A DNA stretch of 64,000 nucleotides, from positions 33,660 through 97,659 of the forward strand of contig CALWHF010000006.1 of NCBI GenBank assembly GCA_944380305.1, read 5' to 3'. Below, one piece after another: positions 33,681 through 43,066 of the stretch. The stretch's first letter is position 1, and the number at the start of each line of letters is the position of its first letter. The stretch comes from an uncultured Christensenellaceae bacterium. GTDB lineage: Bacteria; Bacillota; Clostridia; Christensenellales; UBA3700. The notes under the pieces are model-generated. The model had not been told where the DNA came from. It worked only from the letters and a program-made list of their open reading frames with translations, and made no database searches. Made by a program: the position numbers and the translations under genes.

Positions 33681-33791
33681 TGCATAAAAATACGGCAATT
33701 TGTATAAATTGACTGTTGCGCATATATAATACTGTAATTTTTATAAAAAAATTGTGAATAAATATGTCAAAATGCTTGCAATAAAAATTTA
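33681..33791 (+). promoter_or_regulatory. Three ARG-box-like sites upstream of argG
   Basis: Stretches at 33681-33694, 33755-33768 and 33778-33791 match 10-11 of 14 bases of the ArgR/AhrC half-site TGAATAAAAATTCA. The last one overlaps the argG promoter spacer. Position ahead of a complete arginine operon fits repression by an arginine-bound ArgR; the AT-rich setting makes chance matches possible. Confidence 0.4.
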
Positions 33792-33802
33792 TTTGTTATA
33801 AT
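33776..33802 (+). promoter_or_regulatory. argG operon promoter
   Basis: Extended -10 TGTTATAAT (TATAAT at 33797-33802), with a -35-like TTGCAA at 33776-33781 and a short 15-base spacer. The start codon is 33 bases downstream. Confidence 0.65.
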
Positions 33803-33834
33803 ATAGTTACAACAAACGCACGAGAGGTGTATTT

Positions 33835-35049
33835 ATGGATAAGATCAAAAAAGTCGTATTGGCATATTCGGGAGGTCTTGATACCTCGATAATCATTCCG
33901 TGGCTCAAGGAGAATTATGATGGCTGCGAGGTCATCGCTGTCGCGGGCAACGTGGGTCAGGGCGCGGAGCTCAAGGGGCTCGAAGAAAAGGCGATCAAGA
34001 CGGGCGCGAGCAAACTTTACATCGCCGATCTGACCGACGAATTCGTCGACGATTATATTTTCCCGACGCTCAAGGCGGGCGCGGTTTACGAGAACAAATA
34101 TCTGCTCGGCACGAGCTTTGCCCGTCCTATAATCGCAAAGAGGATCGTTGAGATCGCTCTTGCCGAAGGCGCGGACGCTATCTGCCACGGTTGCACGGGC
34201 AAGGGCAACGATCAGGTGAGATTCGAGCTGACGATCAAGGCGTTCGCTCCCAACATGAAGATAATCGCTCCCTGGCGTATATGGGATCTCAAGTCGAGAG
34301 ACGAGGAGATCGACTATGCAGAGGCACACAACGTACCTCTTGCGATCAACAGAGAGACCAACTACAGCAAAGACAAGAACATCTGGCACCTGTCTCACGA
34401 AGGTCTCGATCTCGAGAATCCTGCAAACGAGCCGAATTACGACAAAATACTCGAGCTCGGCGTCAGCCCCGAGAAAGCTCCCGACAAGGCGACCTACGTC
34501 ACCATCGGTTTCGAGAAGGGCGTGCCCGTATCCATCGACGGCAAGAAGATGAAGGGCAGCGACATAGTCGCGTATCTGAACAAGGTCGGCGGCGAGAACG
34601 GTATCGGTATCGCGGACATCGTCGAGAACAGACTCGTCGGAATGAAGTCGCGCGGCGTATACGAGACACCCGGCGGCACGATACTCTATCATGCTCACGA
34701 AGTGCTCGAGACGCTGTGTCTCGACAAGGAGACCGCTCATTTCAAGCAGCACGTTGCGGTCAAGTTCGCTGATCTCGTTTACAACGGTCAGTGGTTCACT
34801 CCGCTGAGAGAGGCTCTCAGCGCGTTCGTGGACAGCACTCAGCAGACCGTTACGGGCGAAGTAAAACTCAAGCTCTACAAGGGCAACATAATCAACGCGG
34901 GCGTGACCAGTCCGTACTCGCTGTACGACGAGGACATCGCGACTTTTGCGGAAGACGAATGCTACGACCAGAAGGACAGCGCGGGCTTCATCAACCTGTT
35001 CGGGCTGCCGATAAAGGTCAACGCACTTATGAAGGCTAAGAAAAAATAA
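33835..35049 (+). CDS. argG: Argininosuccinate synthase
   Basis: Joins citrulline and aspartate with ATP to give argininosuccinate. The 404 residues show the ATP-binding loop [10 protein letters not shown] (9-18) and the conserved segments [31 protein letters not shown] and EGLDLENP. First gene of a seven-gene arginine operon; the ribosome site is GAGAGGTGTATTT. The stop overlaps the argH ATG by one base. Confidence 0.97.
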   Translation: MDKIKKVVLAYSGGLDTSIIIPWLKENYDGCEVIAVAGNVGQGAELKGLEEKAIKTGASKLYIADLTDEFVDDYIFPTLKAGAVYENKYLLGTSFARPIIAKRIVEIALAEGADAICHGCTGKGNDQVRFELTIKAFAPNMKIIAPWRIWDLKSRDEEIDYAEAHNVPLAINRETNYSKDKNIWHLSHEGLDLENPANEPNYDKILELGVSPEKAPDKATYVTIGFEKGVPVSIDGKKMKGSDIVAYLNKVGGENGIGIADIVENRLVGMKSRGVYETPGGTILYHAHEVLETLCLDKETAHFKQHVAVKFADLVYNGQWFTPLREALSAFVDSTQQTVTGEVKLKLYKGNIINAGVTSPYSLYDEDIATFAEDECYDQKDSAGFINLFGLPIKVNALMKAKKK

Positions 35050-36437
35050 TGGCAAAAATGTGGCAAGGACGGTTTTCGAAGGAACTCGACGAGAAGGTCA
35101 ACGACTTCAATAGTTCGATTTCCTTTGACAGCCGTATGTACAAAGAAGATATATCGGGCAGTATAATACACGCGACGATGCTCGGCAAAAAGGGTATCAT
35201 ATCCGAAGAAGACAGCCGACTGATAGGCAAAGAGCTTTCCGCTATCTATGAAGAAATAGAGAGCGGAAAACTCGCTTTTGACCCGACCGCGGAAGACATA
35301 CACATGTTCATCGAATCCGTGCTGACCGAAAGGCTCGGAGAGGTGGGCAAGAGACTGCACACCGCGCGTTCGAGGAACGACCAGGTCGCTCTCGACCTCA
35401 GGATGTATCTGAGGGGTCAGATAGATCGGATCGTCGGCATGATAAAGGCTCTGATAAAGACGCTTGTCGATAAGGCTGAAGAGAATCTCGAGACGGTCAT
35501 GCCGGGATATACGCACCTTCAGAGGGCGCAACCGATCACGTTCGCGCATCACCTGATGGCGTACGTCGAGATGTTCAAGCGCGATATGGTCAGGATGTTC
35601 AACTGTTTTTCGCTGATGAACGAGTGCCCGCTCGGCAGCGGTGCGCTGGCGACCACGACCTATCCGATAGACAGAGAGTTCACGGCAAAGCACCTGGGTT
35701 TCGACAATCCGACTTACAACAGCCTTGACGGCGTCAGCGACCGCGACTACGCGATAGAACTTGCGAGTGCGATCTCGATATGCATGACACATCTTTCGAG
35801 ACTTTCAGAAGAGATCGTGCTGTGGAGCAGCTGGGAGTTCAAGTTCATAGAGCTTGACGACGCGTATGCGACGGGTTCCAGCATAATGCCCCAGAAGAAG
35901 AATCCCGACATCTGCGAGCTGATACGCGGCAAGACGGGCAGGGTCAACGGCAATCTGACGACGTTGCTTACGATGATGAAGGGACTGCCGCTTGCATACA
36001 ACAAGGATATGCAGGAGGACAAAGAGGCGATATTCGACAGCGTGGACACGGTGAAGCTGTGCCTTTCGACGATAAAACCGATGCTCGACACGATGACCGT
36101 CAACAAGGAAAACATGAAAAAGGCGGGCGAAAAGGGCTTTATCAACGCCACGGACTGTGCGGATTACCTGGTCAAAAAGGGACTGGCTTTCCGCGACGCG
36201 TACAAGATAGTCGGCACTCTTGTCGGAATTTGCGTGGACAAGGGTACAACGCTTGACAAACTCGACCTTGCCGAGTATAAAAAGATATGCGACGTTTTCG
36301 AGGCGGACGTCTACGAGGCGATAGATCTCGCGACGTGCGTCAAGGGACGCAACGTGACGGGCGGACCCGCGCCCGAAGCGGTAAAAAAACATATAGAACT
36401 GATAAAGAGTACCGTTCTCAAAGAGGAGAAAGAATGA
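35049..36437 (+). CDS. argH: Argininosuccinate lyase
   Basis: Splits argininosuccinate to arginine and fumarate. A 462-residue fumarase/aspartase-superfamily enzyme with start KMWQGRFSKELDEKVNDFNSS, HTARSRNDQVALD, THLQRAQPITFAHH and the signature GSSIMPQKKNPD (276-287), which carries the catalytic serine loop. Coupled to argG by a one-base overlap and to argC by an ATGA overlap. Confidence 0.97.
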   Translation: MAKMWQGRFSKELDEKVNDFNSSISFDSRMYKEDISGSIIHATMLGKKGIISEEDSRLIGKELSAIYEEIESGKLAFDPTAEDIHMFIESVLTERLGEVGKRLHTARSRNDQVALDLRMYLRGQIDRIVGMIKALIKTLVDKAEENLETVMPGYTHLQRAQPITFAHHLMAYVEMFKRDMVRMFNCFSLMNECPLGSGALATTTYPIDREFTAKHLGFDNPTYNSLDGVSDRDYAIELASAISICMTHLSRLSEEIVLWSSWEFKFIELDDAYATGSSIMPQKKNPDICELIRGKTGRVNGNLTTLLTMMKGLPLAYNKDMQEDKEAIFDSVDTVKLCLSTIKPMLDTMTVNKENMKKAGEKGFINATDCADYLVKKGLAFRDAYKIVGTLVGICVDKGTTLDKLDLAEYKKICDVFEADVYEAIDLATCVKGRNVTGGPAPEAVKKHIELIKSTVLKEEKE

Positions 36438-37468
36438 TAAAAGCAGGAATAGTCGGTGCGACGGGTTACGCGGGCGTTGAGCTTGTCAGGCTGTTGCAGT
36501 CGCATCCCGAAGTCAGAATAACCGGCATCAGCTCGGTCAGCTACGAGGGCAAGAGCATAAGCGAGGTGTACCCCAATCTTTACGGGATATGCGACGACAC
36601 GCTCGAGTCCGAAGACGCGCTCGTAGACAAATGCGACGTCATATTCGCGTCGTTGCCGCACGGTCTCAGCGAAAGGCTCGCGAAGAAGTGCGTCGCGAAA
36701 GGCGTAAAACTGATCGACCTCGGTGCGGACTTCAGACTGGACAGCGAAGAAGAATACTCGAAGTGGTATAAAAAAAGCTACGAAGAGAAGGATCTGCACG
36801 CAAAGAGCGTATACCTGATCCCCGAGCTTATGCGCGCTCAGTATAACGGTCAGCCGATAATCGGCAATCCCGGTTGCTATCCGACGAGCATCGCGCTCGG
36901 GCTTGCTCCGCTTATGCAGAGCGGCATCGTCAAAGACGACGGGATAGTCATAGACAGCAAGTCGGGCGTTACGGGCGCGGGCAGAGGTCTTGCTGACAAC
37001 ACGCATTATCCCAACTGCAACGAGGCGTTCTCGCCGTACAAGATCGCGGCGCACAGGCATACTCCGGAGATAGAGCAGACTTTGTCCAAGCTCGCGGGCA
37101 AAAAGGTCAACGTGACGTTCGTGCCGCATCTTCTTCCCGTGAACAGGGGCATAGTCTCCACGATATACGCATCTCTGACGGCGGAAGTCGGCGCGGAGGA
37201 GCTGCACAAGCTGTATACCGATTTTTACGCGCGCGAAAAGTTCGTACGCGTATTACCTCTCGGCAAGGTGGCGAATCTGCGCGACGTCAGGATGAGCAAC
37301 TACTGCGATATATCCGTTCACGTCGACGGACACACGAACAGGGCAATAATCGTCGCCGCGATAGACAACATGGTCAAAGGCGCGGCGGGTCAGGCTATAC
37401 AGAATATGAACATAATGTTCGGATTAAAGGAGGATTGCGGTCTGGATTTCGTTCCGCCCGCTTTTTAA
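36434..37468 (+). CDS. argC: N-acetyl-gamma-glutamyl-phosphate reductase
   Basis: NADPH-dependent reduction of N-acetylglutamyl phosphate to the semialdehyde. The 344 residues start with the Rossmann motif GIVGATGYAGVELVRLL; the catalytic cysteine is C148 in GNPGCYPTS; a conserved HRHTPEIEQ segment follows. The start is the ATG at 36434, overlapping the argH stop (ATGA) and preceded by AGAGGAGAAAGA. argJ begins one base after the stop. Confidence 0.97.
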   Translation: MIKAGIVGATGYAGVELVRLLQSHPEVRITGISSVSYEGKSISEVYPNLYGICDDTLESEDALVDKCDVIFASLPHGLSERLAKKCVAKGVKLIDLGADFRLDSEEEYSKWYKKSYEEKDLHAKSVYLIPELMRAQYNGQPIIGNPGCYPTSIALGLAPLMQSGIVKDDGIVIDSKSGVTGAGRGLADNTHYPNCNEAFSPYKIAAHRHTPEIEQTLSKLAGKKVNVTFVPHLLPVNRGIVSTIYASLTAEVGAEELHKLYTDFYAREKFVRVLPLGKVANLRDVRMSNYCDISVHVDGHTNRAIIVAAIDNMVKGAAGQAIQNMNIMFGLKEDCGLDFVPPAF

Positions 37469-37469
37469 G

Positions 37470-38687
37470 ATGAAGGATATACTCGGAGGAATTTGCGCGC
37501 CCAAGGGTTTCATGGCGAGCGGCGTGCATTGCGGAATAAGAAAGAATAAATCCAAGCGAGATCTCGCGCTGATAGTCAGCGACGTCAAGGGTACGGCTGC
37601 GGCTGTCTATACGACCAACAAGGTCAAGGGCGCGCCTATCGCGGTCACGAGAAAGAATATAGCCGACGGCTACGCGCAGGCGGTGATCTGCAACAGCGGC
37701 AACGCCAATACCTGCAACGCGGACGGAGAGATAAAAGCCGAGGCGATGTGCGCTCTGACTGAGAAGTTTGCGGGCGTCGCGTCAAGCGACGTGATCGTGG
37801 CGTCTACGGGTGTTATCGGGCAGATACTTCCGATAGAGCCGATAGAGAGCGGCATGACGGCTCTCGTAAACGGGCTTTCGGACAACGGCTCGGGCTACGC
37901 CGCAGAGGCGATAATGACGACGGATACCGTCAAGAAGGAATACGCGGTCGAGTTCGAACTGGGCGGCAAGACCTGCCGTATCGGCGCGATAGCAAAGGGC
38001 AGCGGAATGATCCACCCGAATATGGCGACCCTGCTTTGTTTCCTTACGACGGACGCGGCTGTCGCTCCCGACGTGCTGCATACCGCGCTGACCGAAGTGA
38101 TAGCCGATACTCTCAATATGGTCAGCATAGATGGCGACACGTCTACGAACGATATGGTCTCGGTCATTGCCAACGGCAGGGCGGGTAACGCATATATAGT
38201 CAAAGCGGAGGGCGAGGATTACGCGGCATTTTGCGACGCGCTTCTCTGCATAATGACCAAGGTCTCCCGCGCGATCGCAAAGGACGGCGAGGGTGCGACG
38301 AGGCTCATGGAATGCAAAGTGACGCACGCAAAAGACAAGGCTACCGCGAAGATAATCGCAAAGAGCGTTATATGCAGCAGTCTTCTCAAGGCGGCGATAT
38401 TCGCAGCGGACGCCAACTGGGGCAGGATACTCTGCGCGATAGGCTATGCGGATGCCGACTTCGACATAAATTCGATCGACGTAGATCTTTGCTCGAGGAA
38501 GGGCACGATAGCCGTATGCAGAAACGGCAACGGCGTCGAGTTCTGCGAGGAGACCGCGAAGAAGATATTGTCCGAGGACGAGATCCTCATCGCGGTGGAT
38601 TGCAACGACGGCGAAGGAGAAGCCGTGGCGTGGGGTTGCGACCTGACCTACGATTACGTTAAAATAAACGCGGATTACAGAACCTGA
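37470..38687 (+). CDS. argJ: Glutamate N-acetyltransferase / ornithine acetyltransferase
   Basis: Transfers the acetyl group from acetylornithine to glutamate, making the cycle self-sustaining; some members also use acetyl-CoA. A 405-residue Ntn-type precursor that cleaves itself before a threonine: the motif KGSGMIHPNMATLL places the new N-terminus at T187. GDTSTNDMV and the C-terminal end (CDLTYDYVKINADYRT) match the family. No argA or argE is present in the window, which fits a recycling ArgJ pathway. Confidence 0.96.
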   Translation: MKDILGGICAPKGFMASGVHCGIRKNKSKRDLALIVSDVKGTAAAVYTTNKVKGAPIAVTRKNIADGYAQAVICNSGNANTCNADGEIKAEAMCALTEKFAGVASSDVIVASTGVIGQILPIEPIESGMTALVNGLSDNGSGYAAEAIMTTDTVKKEYAVEFELGGKTCRIGAIAKGSGMIHPNMATLLCFLTTDAAVAPDVLHTALTEVIADTLNMVSIDGDTSTNDMVSVIANGRAGNAYIVKAEGEDYAAFCDALLCIMTKVSRAIAKDGEGATRLMECKVTHAKDKATAKIIAKSVICSSLLKAAIFAADANWGRILCAIGYADADFDINSIDVDLCSRKGTIAVCRNGNGVEFCEETAKKILSEDEILIAVDCNDGEGEAVAWGCDLTYDYVKINADYRT

Positions 38688-38694
38688 GGTGAAT

Positions 38695-39546
38695 ATGGAC
38701 ATTTCTACCAAAGCACAGATACTCAGCGACGCGATGCCGTATATTCAGAAGTACTACGACAAGATAGTCGTGGTCAAATACGGTGGCAACGCTATGCTCA
38801 ACGAGGAGCTGAAAAACGCGGTCATGCGCGATATAGTAATGCTCTCTCTTATCGGCGTCAAAGTCGTGCTCGTGCACGGCGGAGGACCCGAGATCAGCGA
38901 TATGCTGAAGAGAGTCGGCAAAGAGAGCAAGTTCATAGGCGGGCTCAGATATACCGACGAGGAGACTGCCGAGATAGTTCAGATGGTGCTTGCTGGCAAG
39001 ATAAACAAAAACCTGGTCGGTATGCTGACTCGTCACGGCGGCAAGGCTCTCGGGTTCTGCGGCATAGACGGCAACATGTTCGTATGCAAGAAGGCAAAGG
39101 GAGAACAGGACCTCGGCTTTGTCGGCGAGATAACCGACGTCAACGCTCAGCCCGTGCTCGACGCGCTCGACAACGGTTACATACCCGTAGTCGCCAGCGT
39201 ATCTTCCGACGCAGAAGGCAATATCTACAATGTCAACGCCGATACCGCGGCTGCGAGGATAGCTGCGGCACTCAAGGCTGAAAACCTGATACTCATGACA
39301 GACATCAGAGGACTTCTGATGGACAAGAACGACGAGAGCACGCTGATAAGCGAAGTCAACGTCAGCGACGTTCCGTCTCTTAAGAAAAAGGGTGTCATCG
39401 GCGGAGGAATGATCCCCAAGGTAGACTGTTGCGTAGAGGCGGTAAGGCGCGGCGTCAAACAATCTATAATCATCGACGGCAGAATACCGCACGCGATACT
39501 CATCGACATGCTGACGAGCGAAGGCGTCGGCACGCTTTTCAAATAA
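38695..39546 (+). CDS. argB: Acetylglutamate kinase
   Basis: Phosphorylates N-acetylglutamate. The 283 residues show VVVKYGGNAM (25-34) for ATP, LVHGGGPEISDM (59-70) for the substrate, and the end IIDGRIPHAILIDMLTSEGVGT. It has the N-terminal helix typical of arginine-sensitive hexameric forms, so feedback control by arginine is likely (inference). ATG 38695 is preferred, with GAGG 5 bases upstream; a GTG two codons earlier is the alternative. Confidence 0.96.
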   Translation: MDISTKAQILSDAMPYIQKYYDKIVVVKYGGNAMLNEELKNAVMRDIVMLSLIGVKVVLVHGGGPEISDMLKRVGKESKFIGGLRYTDEETAEIVQMVLAGKINKNLVGMLTRHGGKALGFCGIDGNMFVCKKAKGEQDLGFVGEITDVNAQPVLDALDNGYIPVVASVSSDAEGNIYNVNADTAAARIAAALKAENLILMTDIRGLLMDKNDESTLISEVNVSDVPSLKKKGVIGGGMIPKVDCCVEAVRRGVKQSIIIDGRIPHAILIDMLTSEGVGTLFK

Positions 39547-39554
39547 GACTGACT

Positions 39555-40718
39555 ATGGACATAAAGGCAAGCGACAAACAATACGTTATGGGAACGTACA
39601 ACCGTTTCGATCTGCTGATCACGGCGGGCGAGGGTTGCTATTGTTTCGACGAAAAGGGAAATAGATATATCGACCTGACCAGCGGCATAGGCGTCAACTG
39701 TCTCGGCTACTGCGACAGGGAGTGGGCGGATGCGGTCGCTGCTCAGGCGCGAACGCTCAGCCATACTTCAAACCTCTTTTATACCGAGCCGTGCGTCAAG
39801 CTTGCGAAAGAGCTTTGTCTGCGTACGGGAGCGTCAAAGGTCTTCTTCGGCAACAGCGGCGCGGAGGCTAACGAGGGCGCGATCAAGGTCGCGAGGAAGT
39901 ATTCGTACGACAAGTACGGCAGCGGCAGGAGCACGGTGATAACGCTGAAAAACTCGTTCCACGGAAGGACGATAACCACTCTCGCGGCTACGGGACAGGA
40001 CGTGTTCCACAATTATTTTTTCCCGTTCACGGAGGGGTTCAGATACGCCGAAAGCGAAAATATCAAAGCTCTCGAGGCAGAGCTCGACGATACGGTCTGT
40101 GCGGTGATGATAGAGTTCATCCAGGGCGAAGGCGGAGTAATAGCACAGGATAAGGAATATGTATCCGCGCTCAGAAAAATTTGCGACGAAAAAGACATAC
40201 TTCTCATCGCCGACGAGGTGCAGACGGGCGTAGGCAGGACGGGTACCTTCCTCGCAAGCGAAGGTTACGGCGTGAAACCCGACATCACGACTCTTGCGAA
40301 AGGGCTGGGCGGCGGACTTCCGATAGGTGCGGTGCTGGTATACGGAAAGGCGGAAAGCGTAATGGGATTTTCCTCGCACGGCAGCACGTTCGGAGGTAAC
40401 CCCGTCGTATGCGCGGGCTCGCTCAAGGTGCTCGAAAGGATCGACGACGCGTTCCTCGCGGACGTAAGGAAGAAGGGAGCGTTTGCAATGAAAAAGCTCG
40501 AAGGCGCGAAAGGTGTCGAGAGTATCAGCGGCAAAGGTCTCATGATAGGAGTAAAACCCGTCGACAAGAAGTCGGCGGACATAGTAAAAGCGGGAATAGA
40601 GCGCGGAGTGCTGATGCTGACGGCAAAGGACAAAGTAAGGCTCCTGCCCCCGCTCACGATAACGGAAAAACAACTGGACGAGGCGTTGGACGTGCTGCTT
40701 GCAATCCTCGCCGAATAA
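39555..40718 (+). CDS. argD: Acetylornithine aminotransferase
   Basis: PLP-dependent transamination of the semialdehyde to acetylornithine. A 387-residue class III aminotransferase: GIGVNCLGYCDREW, FGNSGAEANEGAIKVARKY, the aspartate of LIADEVQTGVGRTG, and the PLP lysine K249 in TLAKGLGGGLPIGA. ATG 39555 is chosen because homologous sequence begins there, though the ribosome site is poor; it is 8 bases past argB, so coupling is likely. Confidence 0.95.
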   Translation: MDIKASDKQYVMGTYNRFDLLITAGEGCYCFDEKGNRYIDLTSGIGVNCLGYCDREWADAVAAQARTLSHTSNLFYTEPCVKLAKELCLRTGASKVFFGNSGAEANEGAIKVARKYSYDKYGSGRSTVITLKNSFHGRTITTLAATGQDVFHNYFFPFTEGFRYAESENIKALEAELDDTVCAVMIEFIQGEGGVIAQDKEYVSALRKICDEKDILLIADEVQTGVGRTGTFLASEGYGVKPDITTLAKGLGGGLPIGAVLVYGKAESVMGFSSHGSTFGGNPVVCAGSLKVLERIDDAFLADVRKKGAFAMKKLEGAKGVESISGKGLMIGVKPVDKKSADIVKAGIERGVLMLTAKDKVRLLPPLTITEKQLDEALDVLLAILAE

Positions 40719-40727
40719 AGGAGAAAT

Positions 40728-41630
40728 ATGAAACATCTGCTCAAAATGCTCGATCTGCAGAAAGACGAGATATTCTCGATACTCAATCTCGCGGATCAGC
40801 TCAAGTTCAATCAGAAACACAATATTCCCCACAAACATCTCGAGGGCAAGACTCTGGGTATGATATTCCAGAAGGCGTCCACGAGAACGAGAGTGTCGTT
40901 CGAGACGGGCATGTATCAGCTGGGCGGACAGGCTCTGTTCCTTTCGTCCAACGATCTTCAGATAGGCAGAGGCGAACCCGTACAGGACACCGCGCGCGTG
41001 CTTTCCAGATACCTTGACGGCATCATGATAAGGACGTTCGCGCAGCAGGAAGTAGAGGATCTCGCAAAATACGGCTCTATTCCGATAATCAACGGTCTGA
41101 CCGACTTTGCTCATCCTTGCCAGGTGCTTGCCGACTTGATGACGATAAGAGAATACAAGGGCGCATTCGACACCCTCAAATTCTGTTATGTCGGCGACGG
41201 CAACAATATGGCTAATTCGCTGACCGTAGGCTGCCTCAAAATGGGCATGAAAGTCTCTCTCGGCTGCCCGAAGGCTTATTCACCCGACAAACAGGTGCTC
41301 GACTTCGCGAAAGAGTACGGCGACAAGTTCGAGCTTACGGACGATATTTACGCCGCGGCTAAAGACGCCGACGTGATCTATACCGACGTGTGGGCGTCCA
41401 TGGGGCAGGAAAAAGAAAGAGAGGAGAGAGCAAAAGCGTTCAAGGGCTATTGCGTGGATTCTAAGCTGATGGAAGTCGCAAAGCACGACGCAATGGTCAT
41501 GCACTGTCTGCCCGCTCACAGAGGAGAGGAGATAAGCGCGGAAGTGTTCGAGGCTCATCCCGAAATATTCGACGAGGCGGAAAACAGACTGCATGCTCAG
41601 AAAGCTGTGCTCGTCAAACTTCTCGGCTGA
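40728..41630 (+). CDS. argF: Ornithine carbamoyltransferase
   Basis: Makes citrulline from ornithine and carbamoyl phosphate. A 300-residue enzyme with the carbamoyl-phosphate loop STRTRVSFE (51-59), FAHPCQVLAD (128-137) and the ornithine-site segment MHCLPAHRGEE. The ATG follows AAAGGAGAAAT. It closes the set needed from glutamate to arginine, apart from carbamoyl-phosphate synthetase, which is not here. Confidence 0.96.
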   Translation: MKHLLKMLDLQKDEIFSILNLADQLKFNQKHNIPHKHLEGKTLGMIFQKASTRTRVSFETGMYQLGGQALFLSSNDLQIGRGEPVQDTARVLSRYLDGIMIRTFAQQEVEDLAKYGSIPIINGLTDFAHPCQVLADLMTIREYKGAFDTLKFCYVGDGNNMANSLTVGCLKMGMKVSLGCPKAYSPDKQVLDFAKEYGDKFELTDDIYAAAKDADVIYTDVWASMGQEKEREERAKAFKGYCVDSKLMEVAKHDAMVMHCLPAHRGEEISAEVFEAHPEIFDEAENRLHAQKAVLVKLLG

Positions 41631-41631
41631 C

Positions 41632-42321
41632 ATGCGTTATATCCGTGACATAGAGAATAAAAAATACAAAGGTCTGAGACTTTGCCAGGCGGAACTTACC
41701 GACTACGGCAAAGTCTTTGCTTTTCTCGACGGCTGCAGGAACGCTCTCGACAGGATAGAATTTTTCTATCCGTATACCGAAGAAGAACTCAGGGCGGTGC
41801 TGGAAAACGGGATGTTTATGTGCGCTCTCGAGAATAACGAAATAGTCGCGACCTGCGCCGTGGATACCGACGAAGGCTATGCAAAACAGCTTGCAGAGAT
41901 AATAAAGACCTCTACTTGCGGGAAAGAAAACCCGGGGCTCGCGTACGAGGCTAGCGGGCTTATGGTCAGAGAAGATCACAGGGGGGCGGGGCTTGCATCG
42001 TATATGCTTGACAGGGCGGTAGAGTTCGCCGAAAGCAGAAAAATCAATCTTTGCGGGGTCGTTCATTATCTGAATAAGGCGAGTATGGCGACTTTTTTCG
42101 GCAGAAAATTTTTACTGAGCGGCATTTTCGAGCCGATAAACGGCTATAAATTTGTATATTTATTAAAAAAATTCAAATTTTACTATTCAAAGCCTGAAAG
42201 ATATGGTAAAATAGATATAACGGAAGTGGAAGAGCAAAAAGCCGCATTGCAAAAGGGTTTGCAAGGGTTTGCGCTTGACGGAGACACCGTTTTATATTCG
42301 GAAATAAGCCTTCGGGCTTAA
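41632..42321 (+). CDS. GNAT-family acetyltransferase
   Basis: A 229-residue protein starting one base past argF. The acetyl-CoA-binding motif A is visible as LMVREDHRGAGLASYMLDRA (about residues 104-123), with a following FFGRKFLLSG segment. The N-terminal half is divergent. It lacks its own promoter or ribosome site and may be part of the arginine message; substrate unknown. A link to arginine metabolism is possible from position only. The stop lies inside a UUCG-loop hairpin. Confidence 0.8.
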   Translation: MRYIRDIENKKYKGLRLCQAELTDYGKVFAFLDGCRNALDRIEFFYPYTEEELRAVLENGMFMCALENNEIVATCAVDTDEGYAKQLAEIIKTSTCGKENPGLAYEASGLMVREDHRGAGLASYMLDRAVEFAESRKINLCGVVHYLNKASMATFFGRKFLLSGIFEPINGYKFVYLLKKFKFYYSKPERYGKIDITEVEEQKAALQKGLQGFALDGDTVLYSEISLRA

Positions 42322-42351
42322 ATAAAACAAGTGGGCAATCTAAGTTTGCCC
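42305..42351 (+). promoter_or_regulatory. Two hairpins in the HU leader
   Basis: TAAGCC-TTCG-GGCTTA (42305-42320) is a stem with a stable UUCG loop overlapping the GNAT stop. GGGCAA (42333-42338) / TTGCCC (42346-42351) follows and ends directly at the GAGGAGG ribosome site of HU. No U-tract is present, so processing or control of HU translation is more likely than termination. Confidence 0.45.
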
Positions 42352-42365
42352 GAGGAGGAAATTGT

Positions 42366-42635
42366 ATGAATAAAAGTGAATTGGTTGCTGCTGTCGCAGA
42401 AAAAGCCGGCGTAACTAAAGAGGTTGCAGGCAAGTGCCTCGACGGTGTTCTCGACGCGGTTGCGGATGCTCTCAAGAACGGCGAAGAAGTCGCTCTCGCG
42501 GGCTTCGGCAAATTCGAAGTAAAGGACAGAGCAGAGAGACAGGGCGTCAACCCCGCTACCGGCGAAAAGATCACGATCGCGGCAAGCAAGGCGGTTGCTT
42601 TCAAGGCAGGAAAGACCCTGAAGGACAGCCTGTAA
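42366..42635 (+). CDS. HU-family DNA-binding protein
   Basis: An 89-residue histone-like protein that bends and compacts DNA as a dimer. All family landmarks are there: MNKSELVAAVAEKAGVTKEVA, the turn LAGFGKFEVKDRAERQGVNPATGEKITI with the DNA-clamping arms, and the end FKAGKTLKDSL. Ribosome site GAGGAGGAAATTGT. A weak promoter within the GNAT gene (TTGCGC 42269-42274, 18 bases, TATATT 42293-42298) could start transcription right at the first leader hairpin. Confidence 0.96.
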   Translation: MNKSELVAAVAEKAGVTKEVAGKCLDGVLDAVADALKNGEEVALAGFGKFEVKDRAERQGVNPATGEKITIAASKAVAFKAGKTLKDSL

Positions 42636-42656
42636 TATTTGCTGAACAAAAAAATC

Positions 42657-42683
42657 GGAGAGCGTCAGGCTCTCCTTTTTTTT
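42657..42683 (+). terminator. Terminator after HU
   Basis: 7-bp perfect stem GGAGAGC (42657-42663) / GCTCTCC (42669-42675), then eight T. Confidence 0.92.
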
Positions 42684-42689
42684 ATTTTC

Positions 42690-43066
42690 GAAAGAAAAAG
42701 TAAACTTTATCGACAGGGCGAGATCAAAGCGGTAACCCCGTATAATCATACGCGTAAAAGTATAATTCAGATTAATAGACAAACGTGATTTATTGCGCCC
42801 CGCAAAGTCTCTTGCCTGAGGCGACGCGAAAAGGAATACGGGATAACAAAGGTGCGAATATGGCTGGTAACGTGCGGGTCGAAGACAGACAAACGTTATC
42901 CGTACGGAGTTACCGATAACGCGAAAAGATTTTGAAAAGAGGAAAACGCGAGACAGCGTTCATAATAAAATCTTTTAATAAAACGCGCAAACGTGCAAAA
43001 AATAAATATGATAAAAAGCGGTTATAGCGTAAAAACGGTATTTGATGCACCTGCTTGCGGTATAAA
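42690..43066 (+). other. Non-coding stretch with a strong inverted repeat, function unknown
   Basis: No gene fits here. TACGGGATAAC (42837-42847) and GTTATCCGTA (42895-42904) can pair over 10 bp with one bulged G around a 47-base G-rich loop, and two TATAAT boxes (42741-42746, 42761-42766) lie upstream. A small structured RNA is possible, but it matches no RNA class that I recognise (not 6S, SRP, RNase P or tmRNA). Confidence 0.35.

Larger units (their letters stand above)
33385..33834 (+). other. Long intergenic region upstream of the arginine operon
   Basis: About 450 bases with no credible gene; short frames on both strands lack ribosome sites and family resemblance. The first 270 bases are mixed composition; the last 170 are AT-rich and hold the argG promoter, the ARG-box-like sites, an inverted repeat CAATTT-GTAT-AAATTG (33696-33711), and a second possible promoter (TTGACT 33709-33714, TGTAAT 33733-33738). 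Confidence 0.5.

Noticed and set aside
33429..33698. Small frames in the gap before argG
   Set aside because: No ribosome sites, Arg/Ser-rich composition, no resemblance to known proteins.
42837..42904. Candidate tRNA, 6S, SRP or tmRNA in the gap before pflB
   Set aside because: No cloverleaf, no conserved loop sequences of these RNAs; only a generic stem is supported.
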